DNA of 64,000 nucleotides, from contig PJRA01000444.1 of the NCBI GenBank assembly GCA_016987375.1, positions 851,576-915,575 on the forward strand, given 5' to 3'. The notes under the pieces were generated by a model, which searched no databases, was not told where the DNA came from, and worked only from the letters and a program-made list of their open reading frames with translations. A program made the position numbers and the translations under genes. Each line of letters begins with the position of its first letter. Within the stretch, counting starts at the first letter, position 1. This DNA is from Brachionus koreanus (Eukaryota; Rotifera; Eurotatoria; Ploima; Brachionidae). Shown one piece after another: positions 46,960 to 58,420 of this stretch.

Positions 46960-47520
46960 AATTTTTCAAAACATTTATTCTACCGTATTTTGATTATTGT
47001 TCAACTCTGTTGTGTTATTTCTCTAAAGAGGCAAAAATCAAACTGGCCAAAAGTTATTATTTTTCTATTTTTAAATTAATTAAGTTCAAATTTGAATTGA
47101 AAAACTTTAATGATGTTAATAAATATGGTTTGAATGCTTTTCAGCATAGATTTTTAGAAAGAATGTTATCATTCTTTTATAAGTTTAATATAACATCTAA
47201 CATAACTCGCCTGAGAACTTAAAAAATAGATTTCTTAAAAATGACTGGAGAAATTTAAGTTACAATTTAAGGAATAGTGCAAACCTGATTGAACTGATTG
47301 CAAAAACGAACAGTGGAGAAAAAACATTTGGATTTTTTTATTCAAGATTGATTAATAGCTTTGTGATCAAACGATCAATGCTGAAATTTGCAACATTCAA
47401 GCTATCAGTTTATATCAATATCAATTTGATCTTTACTGACTTTGTAAAAAAATTAAAAAAATTTGGAATGAATTTACCAATGTTTTTTTGTTTTCAAAAT
47501 AATTTTAATTAAAAAAAATT
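46960..47520 (+). mobile_element. LINE 3'-terminal coding fragment
   Basis: Plus-strand translation reads ILPYFDYCSTLLCYFSKEAKIKL, NKYGLNAFQHRFLERMLSFFYKF and, further on, TFGFFYSRLINSFVIK. The YFDYCSTL block is typical of the end of reverse transcriptase/thumb in non-LTR retrotransposons. Stops interrupt it. Confidence 0.7.
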
Positions 47521-47524
47521 TTAT

Positions 47525-47760
47525 TAAATTAAATAAATGAAGTGTTCTCAACTCAACTCCAAGAGGAAGGTATTCATTTAGGTCGAGCATGAAGAGTAGG
47601 AATAGGACGCTCCCTTGGATAGCATCAGCACGTACTTATGGCCATTTTGATGCTATACCTCTATATATAACTCGTTGTTTACGATTTGACAGCCGAGAAC
47701 CATCCAATTGATAAGCCATTTTTATGACCAAAGTTAATTCTGGAACTAGAATAACAGTGT
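47525..47760 (-). mobile_element. LINE reverse-transcriptase fragment
   Basis: Minus-strand frames give LSNRKQRVIYRGIASKWP followed by a decayed IQGSVLFLLFMLDLNEYLP, corresponding to the RKQRVxxxGxxSxW and [18 protein letters not shown] blocks. It belongs to a different LINE lineage from the fragment at the left edge of the window, judging by the spacing and residues around this block. Confidence 0.65.
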
Positions 47761-47868
47761 GTTAATTAATAGTTTAAAAAATAAAATTTTGTTCATGCTT
47801 TACTCACAATTTATATGTTTTAACATTTAAAGATATTGACAATTTTATATCAAATTATTTTAAGTTAA

Positions 47869-48074
47869 CACTCAAAAGCTGGACGGATTTATCGATTCAA
47901 ATAAATTATTTTTCTTTTTTGTTCAATGAAAATAAGATTATTTTGTAATAAAAATTAAACAATTTATTAATAGTTATGATTTAAGATATGATTGAAAAAA
48001 AAATTATAAAAAATGATCAAATTTATTGAAAAAAAAAAAAAGAAAGGAAGTAATTAAAGGTGTTCAAAAGACAA
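47869..48074. mobile_element. TTAA MITE, partly decayed
   Basis: The left end is TTAA then CACTCAAAAGC. The right end GGTGTTCAAAAG is recognisable but its outer bases have changed. The interior is similar to the MITE at 40375-40559. Confidence 0.6.
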
Positions 48075-48419
48075 ACAATTATTGCTTATTGAAAGCTTGA
48101 ATTCTGAATGTATCAATGTATATCTCTTGATCACTATTCTCAAACCTTGAGTAAAAAAATGTTAACTATTTTTCTCTATTAATCGTTCTTGCCATTGATT
48201 CAATCAATTTTCTTTTATTCTTTTAATATTAGCTTAAATAATATCTTAAGTCATATGTCATCAGTCTATTTTTAAAAATTCATATGCAAGTTATGATTTT
48301 AAAAACAAGCTATTTAAGTTAAATAACTCATATTTTGCAACAAAATCTTTTGAAAATAAAAAACTTAATTTTTCTTTTAAATAAAAGAGGTATTTTTATT
48401 AAAAAAGTTATTTGTATAT

Positions 48420-49045
48420 AAAAAGATTGCATTCATTCAAAAATTCTTTGTTGTGATGAATAAAGACCATAGTTTCCCTAATGTTAAAGAGTTATCAAAG
48501 ATACTTATTGTTATATCATCTGTAAAAAATTTAGACCGATGTTAGAGGCTCTACGTCTTAAATCGGTAGAACAATTATATATGAAACATAAAATATTTTT
48601 CATGAAGAAATTAAGGAATAGTAAAATGTGCTGGGAATTGTTGACGTTTTTGCATTCGGATTATTCACTTTTTGTACAGAAATATACATCTTACTGCAAG
48701 CAGCTCAAGTATCTAGAGAATAAAATACATATGGATGTAATGAGTTACAGTCCAAAGACCTCAATCGCCATAATTGACCATGTTTCTTTAGACAAAAATC
48801 GTGGCTTGGTTGACTCTGAGTTTGTATGTTCGCAAATAAAAATTAATTTGAAGTTAAATTTAGAATACTTTCACTTTTATAAAATTTTGAATGATCTATT
48901 AAGAGTAGGCTTTTATACTTAGTAAATATTACAAATGTACAAATTATTCTTTTTTTTACCTAATTTAATGTAATTTATCTTGTATTTTTGCCCTAATAAA
49001 ATGGGGCTTTACACTAATAAAATAATAATAATAATAATATGAATT
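48420..49045 (+). mobile_element. LINE 3' end with (AAT)n tail
   Basis: An open frame to 48922 (127 codons from 48539, and open upstream to about 48440) contains LRLKSVEQLYMKHKIFFMKKL and NRGLVDSEFVCSQI. I read it as the C-terminal domain of a non-LTR retrotransposon. Some 90 bp after the stop the sequence ends in CCTAATAAAATGGGGC...ACACTAATAAAATAATAATAATAATAAT, a simple-repeat tail that is typical of LINE 3' ends. It could instead be a host ORF, but the tail argues against it. Confidence 0.6.
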
Positions 49046-50020
49046 TTTTTGTGTGATCATTTGATTATAAATAATCATTAAATGTATTACAATTATATTT
49101 ACTTATATTTAAAATTACTTTTCTGATTAAACAATGCATGTAATCATTCATTTTTATTAATCTATTTTCTAATTGTTCCTTAATTGATGCGTGTGTACAA
49201 AATAAAATGCCTAGTTTTTGATCTGCTATTCAAAAAATAATATATTTGCTATTAGTAAAAATATAAGCCCTTTGTAAATTAACAATGGAAAATACAAGAC
49301 TTGAATTTTAGAAAAAAAAACATTGATTGCATTTTACATTTTTAAACATTTTCATGTAAAAAATCTTTAAATTTTTTACTTGAGCTAAATAAATTAGGTC
49401 CAAATCGTAGAAAAAATTTTATCTTCTAAATTAAATTTTTTTTCTAATTTTACATAACACATTTTTAAATGAAGATACCTTTTAAAATCTAAACATTCAT
49501 TTAATAAATAAAACTATCACATTATTCTTCATTAATTTAATCTTTAAAATGTAGAATTTAAACAATAAAATATTAATGTTACATATGGATTTAATTAAAA
49601 AATAAGATCACATTTAATAAAAAAGTTTAATCTTTGTTTAATTAATTTAATGAATAAAAGTTAAGAATTTCTGTTATAATTAAACATGCACTATTTGCTT
49701 AAAACTGTGAATTAATGTCAAGATAAATGCAACTGGTAAAAATTCATAATTTAACAAAGCCTTCTAATATTATCTAAGAAGAAAAAGAACATTATTTTTT
49801 TAAATTTGGAACGTGATTAAAGGCTGTAATTGCTCTCTTCGTTTTTCAAATCACAAAAATAGCACTATAATTGTTGTTTTCTTGAAACTTATTAATTTAA
49901 ATTGTAATTTAAAAAATATTAAATTAAATTAGATTAAAATAAATATTTAAAATATTAATTCTTTTAAATATGTTCTTTAATCATATTTTTTTCAAATTTT
50001 AGAGTCATCTTTCTAGGAAA
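49046..50020. other. Intergenic DNA upstream of ADP-ribosyl cyclase
   Basis: AT-rich with no recognised exon. A T-rich tract and TTTTAG at about 49990-50003, just before the ATG at 50021, look like an acceptor, so the 5' leader is probably spliced. Confidence 0.45.
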
Positions 50021-51002
50021 ATGATTTATTTGTTTTTTTTTTGTTTAATTTTAATTACCAAACCGAGCTTTGAAGACAAAATATGCAACAACGAGTACAA
50101 TGGTACGACCCAAAATTTTCAAGACATTTTTCTAGGTCGATGCTTCAATTACATAAACTTGATACACAAGGATAACTGTGAAATAAAATCAGCTAATTTG
50201 AATTGCAGTCTAATTTGGGAAGCATTTTCCAAGGTAGTAGTGAACAAAAGTCCATGTCAAGTATCAATAGAAGACTTTGATAAATTTGTGAATCTAACAT
50301 CACATCCGTATCCAAATGAAAGGTCAGTTTTTTGGTCAGGCACTTACAAATCGGTGCATCAAAGTAAATAAACTAGTCATGGATATAATTCTCTCTTTTA
50401 ATTTAAATCTGCTTGTAATTTAAGTCACAAAATTAAAAGGTGATTGGACTTTGGAAGACACTTTAAGTGGCTATTTACTTGATGGACTGAGCTTTTGTTC
50501 GGACAACAAAAGTGACAATTTTTTGACAATTTGCCCGTCTGATTGTGTGACCAGAAACAATCCGTTTTGGAACGCTGTATCCAGAAACTACGCGTCCAAA
50601 GCCACTGGTCGTGTTGTTGCCGTTCTTAATGGAACAAGAACTTCCGGAGCTCTATCAAATTACAGCACTTTTTACAATCACGAGCTTGCCTCAATGAATT
50701 TTAAAAATATCAATCATTTTCAGGTTATTCTATTGCATTCAGTCGACATGCCCCAATATGAAAGTTGTCAATCGCCAAAGACCTTGAATACTCTTTGGAA
50801 AATTTTAAAGTCAAATCAAGTTACCTACGAATGCATTGATGACAGATTTTATTTGAAAAATTTTATGTGCATTGAAAATCAAAATTCACCTGAGTGCCAA
50901 AAATTGTTTTCAGTATTTAGTAAATCATCAAATGCAATTCCATTTTGGCACTCTTTTATTTCACTAATAGCGTTAACAGCAGCTTTAAATTTACTATTTT
51001 AA
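50021..51002 (+). CDS. ADP-ribosyl cyclase (CD38/CD157 family), probably GPI-anchored
   Basis: Two exons (50021-50363, 50440-51002) join in phase to 301 residues. A hydrophobic signal peptide opens the protein (MIYLFFFCLILITKPSF). Family blocks follow: FWSGTYKSVH with catalytic-pocket Trp105, WTLEDTLSGYLLDGL with Glu120, NPFWNAVSRNYA with Trp158, VLNGT, and FYNHELASM with the catalytic Glu196. These match Trp125, Glu146, Trp189 and Glu226 of human CD38. About a dozen Cys residues would give the family disulfides. The C-terminus is SSNAIPFWHSFISLIALTAALNLLF, a small-residue site followed by a hydrophobic tail, as for a GPI anchor. The enzyme makes cyclic ADP-ribose from NAD and, by base exchange, NAADP; both release Ca2+. 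It would act outside the cell or in endolysosomes. Confidence 0.94.
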
Positions 51003-52160
51003 TTTGTTTATTTTAAAATTATAAATAAAAGATAGAAAATTTTTTAACCATTAAAAGACAAAAACTAATATAAAGTCAAACAAAATGCTTCAAATTTCTT
51101 TTGAGTTTTTAAACCACTTAAGAGACCTTAGAAAAATATTTGAGTGTTTATTTATTTTAAAAATACATTGAAGTCTGCCAATTTAATTGAGATTTTAAAT
51201 TTGATTTAATTAACAGTTTAGACTCGTTTCAAAGAAAATAAAAAAAAATAAAATAAACTCTTGTAATTTTTTAGTTTATCGATTAGATTTTTGATCTAGT
51301 TCTATTTAAATTGAGCAATTGTTTATAAAATAAAATTTTGTTGACTTGGTGAATTTTTTTTTCCTTCTAAGAAAATTTTTCTAAAATGATAAGTTCATAA
51401 CCATTCTAGATTGATCAGCTGCGTAACTATTAGCTTTGGGATATTTATAGCTTTATTTCCAAGCAACAATTGAAAATTGGATATGTAAACTTTGAAGGCA
51501 AATATTAGCGATAATGTCACCAAAAAAAAAAAAGCTTGGAAACTTTGATTCAAAAATTTACGAATTTTATCTAAAGCAAAATTTTTCCGTAAACAAAAAA
51601 TACTGAAAGAATTTTTTTCCGTTGTTACTGGCAAACAGTGTAACAGTTTAAATTCAGACAAAATCTTATTTAAAATCTTAAGCATGTAATTTTGCTTCTT
51701 AGTTAATTTAGACTCAGGTTTCCATGTCTAATTTTCCACAGTCATAAACAAACATTTAATCAACTAAATTAAAGCTTTTTAATTTTTGACAAATTATAAA
51801 AACCATAAAAAATCGTTGTCAGTAGCATATATTGCTGAGAAAGAGAGCTTTTTATTTTTTATTTTTTTATTTCTAAAAAATCATTAACTTTTTTGTATTT
51901 ACACAATTTTGTGACAAGTTTTAAACAACTTTATTGCTGAGCTTTGTTTGAAAAGTTTTCCATAAAAAATTTGTTATAGTTACTGATTAATTTCTTACCT
52001 TTGAAAAAAATAGAAAAAATAAAAGTTAATAATAGAAATATTTAAAAACTATTTTCAAACTCCTAAGGTAAAAAATCAGATACTTTTATCGCTGAAATTT
52101 TTCCATTTAATTGTTGATCACTTTGTCTTTGTTTAGATAAGGGTACTTATCCTATGAATA
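51003..52160. other. Intergenic DNA
   Basis: AT-rich, with no recognised coding sequence. Multiple AATAAA-like motifs occur just after 51002 (ATAAATAAAAG at 51022-51032) and could serve as the poly(A) signal of the cyclase gene. Confidence 0.45.
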
Positions 52161-55100
52161 ATGAGTGTTATGGCTGACGCGCAACAATTTCATCTGCCGC
52201 CAATAGCTCATCCGTCGACCAAGGTCGACAAAGACCCGAATGGCATAAGCATAACAGCCCGCGGGGTCTCGCGAGCCAGTTCTCTGGGCGAGCTAGCCGA
52301 CAAGTACTACAGTTCGACGAACCCAGTCAGGCCTTATGAAGCTAGTGAGAGCGCTTTCAAAAGGTCCAAGGCCAAAAACAACCACTGCGAGTCCTACGAG
52401 TACAACATACCCGAAAATGTTCAGGCCGTCTACACCACTGATCCAAACAAAGTCTCAATTCCAGTATTTGGTAATTTTTTTTTCATTTATTTTTTTTTGT
52501 TTAAAATTAAAATATTCTCTACAATGAATATTTTAAATTTTTCTTTTGAATTGTTTTTTAGACAAGACTAAGATTAACTCACTGAAAAAAAAAGGTCTGG
52601 TCAATTTTAATAATTTTTCCCTCAATTCATTTGTCTAACAACCCTAACAATAACTAATAAATTAATTCTATCAGAAATTTAGAAACTTTTTTTTTTTTTT
52701 TTATTTAATTAACCAAAAACTTGAATTTTTGAAACAAAAATAAATTTTTTTTTTGTTTTAATTAAAGGCAGTCGTCCTGGCACATCCATGAGCTCCTCAT
52801 CAATGAGCAGTATGCGTTCAGTCAACGCATCGATTGACATCGAAGACTATTACCAGTTTATAAAAGATAAAGCCAAGAGTAATTTTCATGAGATAAAGAC
52901 CAAATTTCGCAATGCCGATCCGGACGGAAAAGGCGGTGTGTCTAAAGAAGCCTTCGCTCACATACTTGCTTCCATTTTGGGACCTTCTAAGCCTTTGAGC
53001 CATCAGCACTATTTGAGACTAGTTGAAAAAATGGGCCTCAAAAAACTTTCTCTTATAAAGTTTGGTTAAATTGGAAATTTTTTAAAAGATTTTATTGAAT
53101 ATTTGTTCAAGATATGAAGAATTTATTTCTTGTCTAAAAGAGAATAGAGGCGAAATTGATTGGAATGAATCGCCAAGAAGCAACACTTCACTTCAAACTT
53201 CAATATCAAGAAAAGCCACTCAAGTTTTTGTCATAATAAAAGAAAAGTCAAAAATGAGGCAATCTATTATTTATTTAAAAATAAAAACACTTATTAATTT
53301 TTCTTTTAATTTCTCAGAACACCAGACATGGTTAAACTTATTCCGCAATTGAATGGCGGAAGTGCAGGCCGAGTTTTTAAATTTGAGCTCTTAAATGCCA
53401 TAAATGGAATGGGAATAAAGATGGAAAACGATGAGTTTGAAAAATTGTGGAAAAAATTTGATCCAGAAGCATTTGGTTTTGTTAAAAGTGAGACATTTTT
53501 AAAAAAGCTCGGCATCGATTTGGACTCATTGAAAGAAGAATCTGTGGCTAATTTGAACGATTTGTTTCGCGAAGAGCCAAGTCACACTTTGGATGTGCCT
53601 AAGGCGAAAATGAACAGTAATTTTCTCGGCTGAATGACTGATGATACTTTTAATTAAAGACATTTTTTTTGTCCGTATAGATATTCCTGTAAATAGCTAC
53701 AAAGTAAAAAGTGTCAAGAAAAAAAAGAATCCAGTGGAAAAATGGCTGAAAAAAAAGTTCAGAAATGGCTTTAGTAAGATAAAACAGTCTTTCGAGGAAG
53801 TTGATCTGCAAAAGACAGGTGAAGTTCGCCGAGATCAGTTTGTCTCTGTTTTAAGACAACACGGTTTTCACATTGAAAATAATTTGCTTGATGAATTTTT
53901 GGAGAGATGCGGTGTCAAATGTGCCAAACATTCAATACTTGTATCATATGTTGACTTTTTGGAAAAATTTCAAAATAGAAGTGACCGCGGCATTGCCTAC
54001 CGCTTCATAACCTCAGGGTAAAGCGAGAAAAATTTTCATTTTTTTTTATGTTTATCTTGTTTATTTTTAAAGCGATATGGATGACGATAGGAGTGTGACT
54101 ACGATCGGCAAAGTCGAGCGTAGTCTTGTGCGCTTATTTCAAAGCGATTTTTTGGCCCTCCTTCAAATATTCAGGTAAATTTCAACTATCTTTATTTTCA
54201 TATTTTTTTGCTTATTTCAAATTAAGAAAATATTTATTTATATAAATAATCAAGCAATTTTCTTGGTCATTTTATTTTCTTAGAAAGCTTAAAAATTTTC
54301 AAAGCACTTGAAAAGCATTGAGAATTATGGTTTGTTTGTTTATGCTAATAAATAAACAAACATATTCGAGCTTGCAGATAATTATTATTTAGCTCCTAAG
54401 TTTTCGGTATTTTTGCAATAGTTTCTAAAGCTTCTTTATTGAAATAGAGAAAAATTTTTAATAGGCATTTAAATTTCAAATTAAAAGTAAAAAAATTTAA
54501 TTAAAATTCACTTCTTTAGGATGCTAAAAAAAGCCAAATTAATTAAGAATAAGATTGACTTCAGCTTTGCTAGATCTAAATTGAGGGATTTGGCAAACAA
54601 AAATGTTTACCTTATAAAAAATTCAAGGCATACGAATAAAAGATTTTAAGATTTTAGACAACTTTGAAATTTTTATTTTATAAAAAAAAAAAAAAAAAAT
54701 TGTTTTTCGATTAAAAGCATTGAAAGATTAATATATTAAGCTTTTAGAAATTATTCTTGAATCGAACATATTCAAGTCTTTTTAGTAAAACATTAGTAAA
54801 ATTAGATTTTAAATCTATCGATTATTTTTTTATAATAAAATCAATAAAATTCTTTAATAAATTAAAATAAATATTGGTCTTTTAATCTAAAAAGCTTTAT
54901 TAGTTTGAAAATTTCTAAGATTTACTTCATTCTTATTCAATGATTAATGAAAATGAATCAAATGAGAGCGGTCAATCTATATTTTTTTCTACTCTCTTTA
55001 ACTCATCAAACACTTGATACTTAAATATTTTCTTGAATATGCTAAATTATTGACACACATGTATTTATTAGGTTTATTCAATTGTCAAATAATCAAAATT

Positions 55101-56985
55101 TTATTATATTTTTAACATATTTATACTTTTTTTCAATTTATCAATAAAATAAAAAGCAATATTTTTCTTGAAGCTAAGCATACATTTGTGCTAGTTGCTT
55201 AAAATAAATGTCTGAATTTATATAATGATTGTTTGAAATCAGCTGAAAGTGTATTACCACTTGAAATTCCATCAAACACACAATATCACCTTTTGATCAG
55301 AGCATTCTGTTTTCATGACAGGCTGAGCTGAATGAAAAAGGTCCAACCATTGATTTATTCTATCATAATTCCAAAAAAGATGTACTTTTAATTACGAGAA
55401 ATGATCCATATGAAAAACCATTCCGTTTCAACGGTCGTACAAAGATCATTTTAATCGTGAATGACTGAAATATTTCACTAGTTACTGCTGTTGGTGAAAG
55501 ACCTTTTTTTTTATTACTAAAATTTAATAAAATGTTCATTTAGAATTTTAACTTAGACAAAAAATTTCTTGTAATTGAAAAAATTTTCTAATTAAGAAAG
55601 ATAGACAGAAATAAGACAAACACAATATCGAAACAAGAATTTCGAGCTGCTATCGAATCCCACTTCGGAATTGAAATAGCAGACTCAGAATTCGAGGAAT
55701 TTTTCAGTGAAATTCCCAAAGACTCTCTGGATAGAATCCGCTATCTAGAATTTATGACCAAGTTTGACACTGATACTTCATCAACTCTATTTGATTCTCA
55801 ATCTGTAGCGTAAGTCCCAAATTTCAATGGTTTTGCAGCAACAAGAAATACTTTTTATTTAGACTTGATGAGTTTAAACCTAAAAAAAACAAAAAAAAAG
55901 ATTTTGATACAATATTGGAAGAAAAAGAAGAAACGCCTAGGTTTATTCAGAACTACAATGGAAGAAGCTCCAGAGAAGTAAAATAGAAAAGCTTAGAATA
56001 GCATTTAGTTAATTTTTTTACAATTAGCTTAATAGAATAATCAAAGAATTGATTAGAGATAAGTACAAAGATGTGGAAAATGCATGGTCCGAAGTTGACA
56101 CAGCCAATTCAAATGAAATGACCAAGGACATGATGTACAATTTATTCAAAAAACTTAAAGTAACTCCGGCGATTAGCCGCGAAGAGATTGATTTTTTGTG
56201 GCATGAATTTATTCTAAAAGATAATAAAAAACTAGAGTACTGGCAGTTTGTAAGGCACTTTGGTTATACAAAAAAATCAGCTGCTTTTTTGAATGCAAAA
56301 ATAGCGCCTCCAAAACGAGGAGATAACGATATGATGTTAACTTCAAACAAGCTTGGTCGTGACAGTATTTTAATACGTGGAAGTGTCCAGTCCAAGCTGA
56401 TTCTTCAGTTTGACATACTAAAGCGAAGCTTTCAGGACATAGATCCGTATGGAACTGACTACTTGCTTAAAGATGAATTTGAAGAAATTTTGAGGGAATT
56501 GTGCCCCGAATTGAATAATCAAGAAATGGATTTTATTTTCACCAAATATGCTGATTCTGATGATGGTAGAATAAATTACATGGCATTTTTGGCTCCTTAT
56601 AGTCCCAAAACTAAGCGTGAACTACCAGCAGATAATTTGAAAAAAAACGATGATTTGCCAAGCAGTCGATTGGACATGAACGAGCCAATAATTATGAAAT
56701 TAAGATATAAAGTAAATATAAAATAGAATTTTGAGTGTTTTTTTTTTAAAGTTTATTTCTTTTTCAAAGTTGAGCGAAAATTATAAAGAGTTGAGAAGGT
56801 TGTTCAAAAAACATGATCTTAAACAGAAAGGTTTTGTCAATGTGGCTGCATTTAAAGAAACCTTACAGTCACAAAAAATCAACTTAAGTGAAGACGATAT
56901 GTTTGTGCTTATGAGACGATTGGACAAAGACGTTACTGGAATGATCAACTATAATAAATTTATCAATGAAATAATAAAGCCATAA
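52161..56985 (+). CDS. Multi-EF-hand protein, EFCAB6-like (probable ciliary doublet protein)
   Basis: Exons 52161-52470, 52562-52594, 52768-53059, 53112-53246, 53318-53616, 53681-54017, 54073-54174, 55597-55809, 55863-55977, 56028-56711 and 56770-56985 join in phase to 911 residues. After a polar N-terminus come many EF-hand pairs, most with weak loops: DPDGKGGVSKEAF, DLQKTGEVRRDQF, DRNKTNTISKQEF, DPYGTDYLLKDEF, DSDDGRINYMAF, DKDVTGMINYNKF. The layout, with phrases such as KATQVF.IIKEK between pairs, is that of EFCAB6/DJBP, which in vertebrates is a ciliary doublet-microtubule inner protein. Human EFCAB6 is longer (about 1500). Several donors are weak (GTTTGG, GTCAAA), so those joints rest on phase and homology. 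The 33-nt second exon is in phase on both sides and could be skipped. Confidence 0.82.
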
Positions 56986-57155
56986 TTTTACATTTTTTAA
57001 ACAAATTTGAATTTGATTTTTATCTTGAATTTTATTTGAGAAATTAAATAAATAAATAATTTTTTTTATTCTTGTTTTATTTGTTTTATTAATTTATTTT
57101 TTAAAAAATTTAAAATCTTTTTGAAAAAACGCTTTGTAAAAACCTTCGCATATGG

Positions 57156-57526
57156 GATAGCTTCATCCAATATTTCTTACTCTCTAACTCGACTCTAACT
57201 CTTGGGTCCAAAGCTTCAAGAAAAAACCAGACTAATTCGAACTCATCTATTATATCAATCGTGTTTGCTATTGTCTAAAATTTCATCAAGTTGCTTTTAA
57301 AATTTGATGTTTGTTTAATACCAGAAGCACCAAGCACTAAAATAAGAGTAATTTGAGTATATCATCACTACTTAGTTACTTCTCGATATTTTATCATCAA
57401 ATGTTTTTTTTAATTTTAAATAATGTCTCGTTTGGTTCGGCTTCTAGTGTTAATATACTATAATACTTTATAGTTCTGATCTTAGCCATCTCTGAATATT
57501 AGCCGGTTTCAGAGTCGCTAATAATT
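57156..57526 (-). repeat. Dispersed repeat R1, copy 2, split by a TTAA MITE
   Basis: The reverse complement of this stretch matches 6778-6990: TTAGCGACTCTGAAACCGG at one end and GAGTTCGAATT...CTTGAAGC at the other. The MITE at 57319-57449 interrupts it where copy 1 reads AAAGTATTAAAC, so removing the MITE largely restores the alignment. Confidence 0.65.
57319..57449. mobile_element. TTAA MITE inserted in repeat R1
   Basis: A 131-bp element flanked on both sides by TTAA (57315-57318 and 57450-57453). Left end: TACCAGAAGCACCAAGC. Right end: GGTTCGGCTTCTAGTG. The related ends elsewhere in the window are CACTAGAA...TTCTAGTG. Confidence 0.75.
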
Positions 57527-58054
57527 AAGGTTTAAATTTCTCCTACGTTAATCTATATCATACATACATTATCTAATTTATACCTATTAATCTCTCTTTA
57601 ACATTTGCAAAGCATTACCTCTAAGAAGTTTTCTAAGCTATATATGAGCCTTTTTCTTTTAACTTATCGAATTCTTGAATCTGTTTCTATTAGGTATATC
57701 CATTCATCAACTTGATCTCTATTGTTTTCTCATAATTTGGATATGTCATCGATTTTAAAATTTACGATTCGTCATCTAATCTCAGAAATTAGTTTTTTAA
57801 GATTTCGACGAGTTTAAACTGTTTAAAGTGTTCTAGAGCAACAAACCTAGCAGTGAAAATAAAATTTTATCTATTTTTATCTATGAACTAAGCTCTTTAG
57901 CATGTTGATTAACTTTTTACTCTAGAGCTGCTTAAGCAATGCTCAAAAATTGTCTACTTTGTTTAGAAACGTACTGCAATTTAAGTTTTATAAGTTTTGT
58001 TTCAGATTTTTATCAAACTATTTTCATGGTATTTAAAGCATAAAGTGTAATTTA

Positions 58055-58420
58055 AATAATAATAATAATAAAAAGCTACTACAGGTATATTGTAGATCAA
58101 GCTTTTGCTTGCTATGATAGCCTTCCCACTTTGAGAACTCCTGAATCAACTAGTCTTTTCTTGAAGATATTTTTGTTTCGGTAATGTTAAGTTATTCCAA
58201 TTTTGAACAACTCTATTCAACAGAAAAAGATTTCTGTTGCTATTTTAGACGTTGATTGCTTTCACAAACACTAAGCACTGGTCCATAAATTGTATTAGAG
58301 GTCATTAACTTATTCAGGTTGCTTCTTAGTACAGTGCTTATTTTGAAATTCTCAATTAAGTCATTTCTCTTAACTTTAGTGTTGTCTACGCTTCAGTCAG
58401 TTGATTAATCTTATTTTATA
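58055..58420 (-). mobile_element. LINE 3' end with (TTA)n tail
   Basis: On the minus strand one frame gives NLFLLNRVVQNWNNL, the NRVVxxWNxLP motif found at the very C-terminus of many non-LTR reverse-transcriptase proteins. Shortly after it the sequence ends in a run of TTA units (58055-58070 on the plus strand: AATAATAATAATAAT). This is the 3' boundary of the element. Neighbouring frames are broken. Confidence 0.7.

Noticed and set aside
51395..51685. 96-codon minus-strand ORF
   Set aside because: No family resemblance, no conserved neighbours, AT-rich composition; most likely chance.
55240..55500. Possible exon or transposon piece in an EFCAB6-like intron
   Set aside because: A 50-codon open stretch (AELNEKGPTIDLFYHNSKKD...) is present but resembles no family I know and the flanking exons already join in phase.
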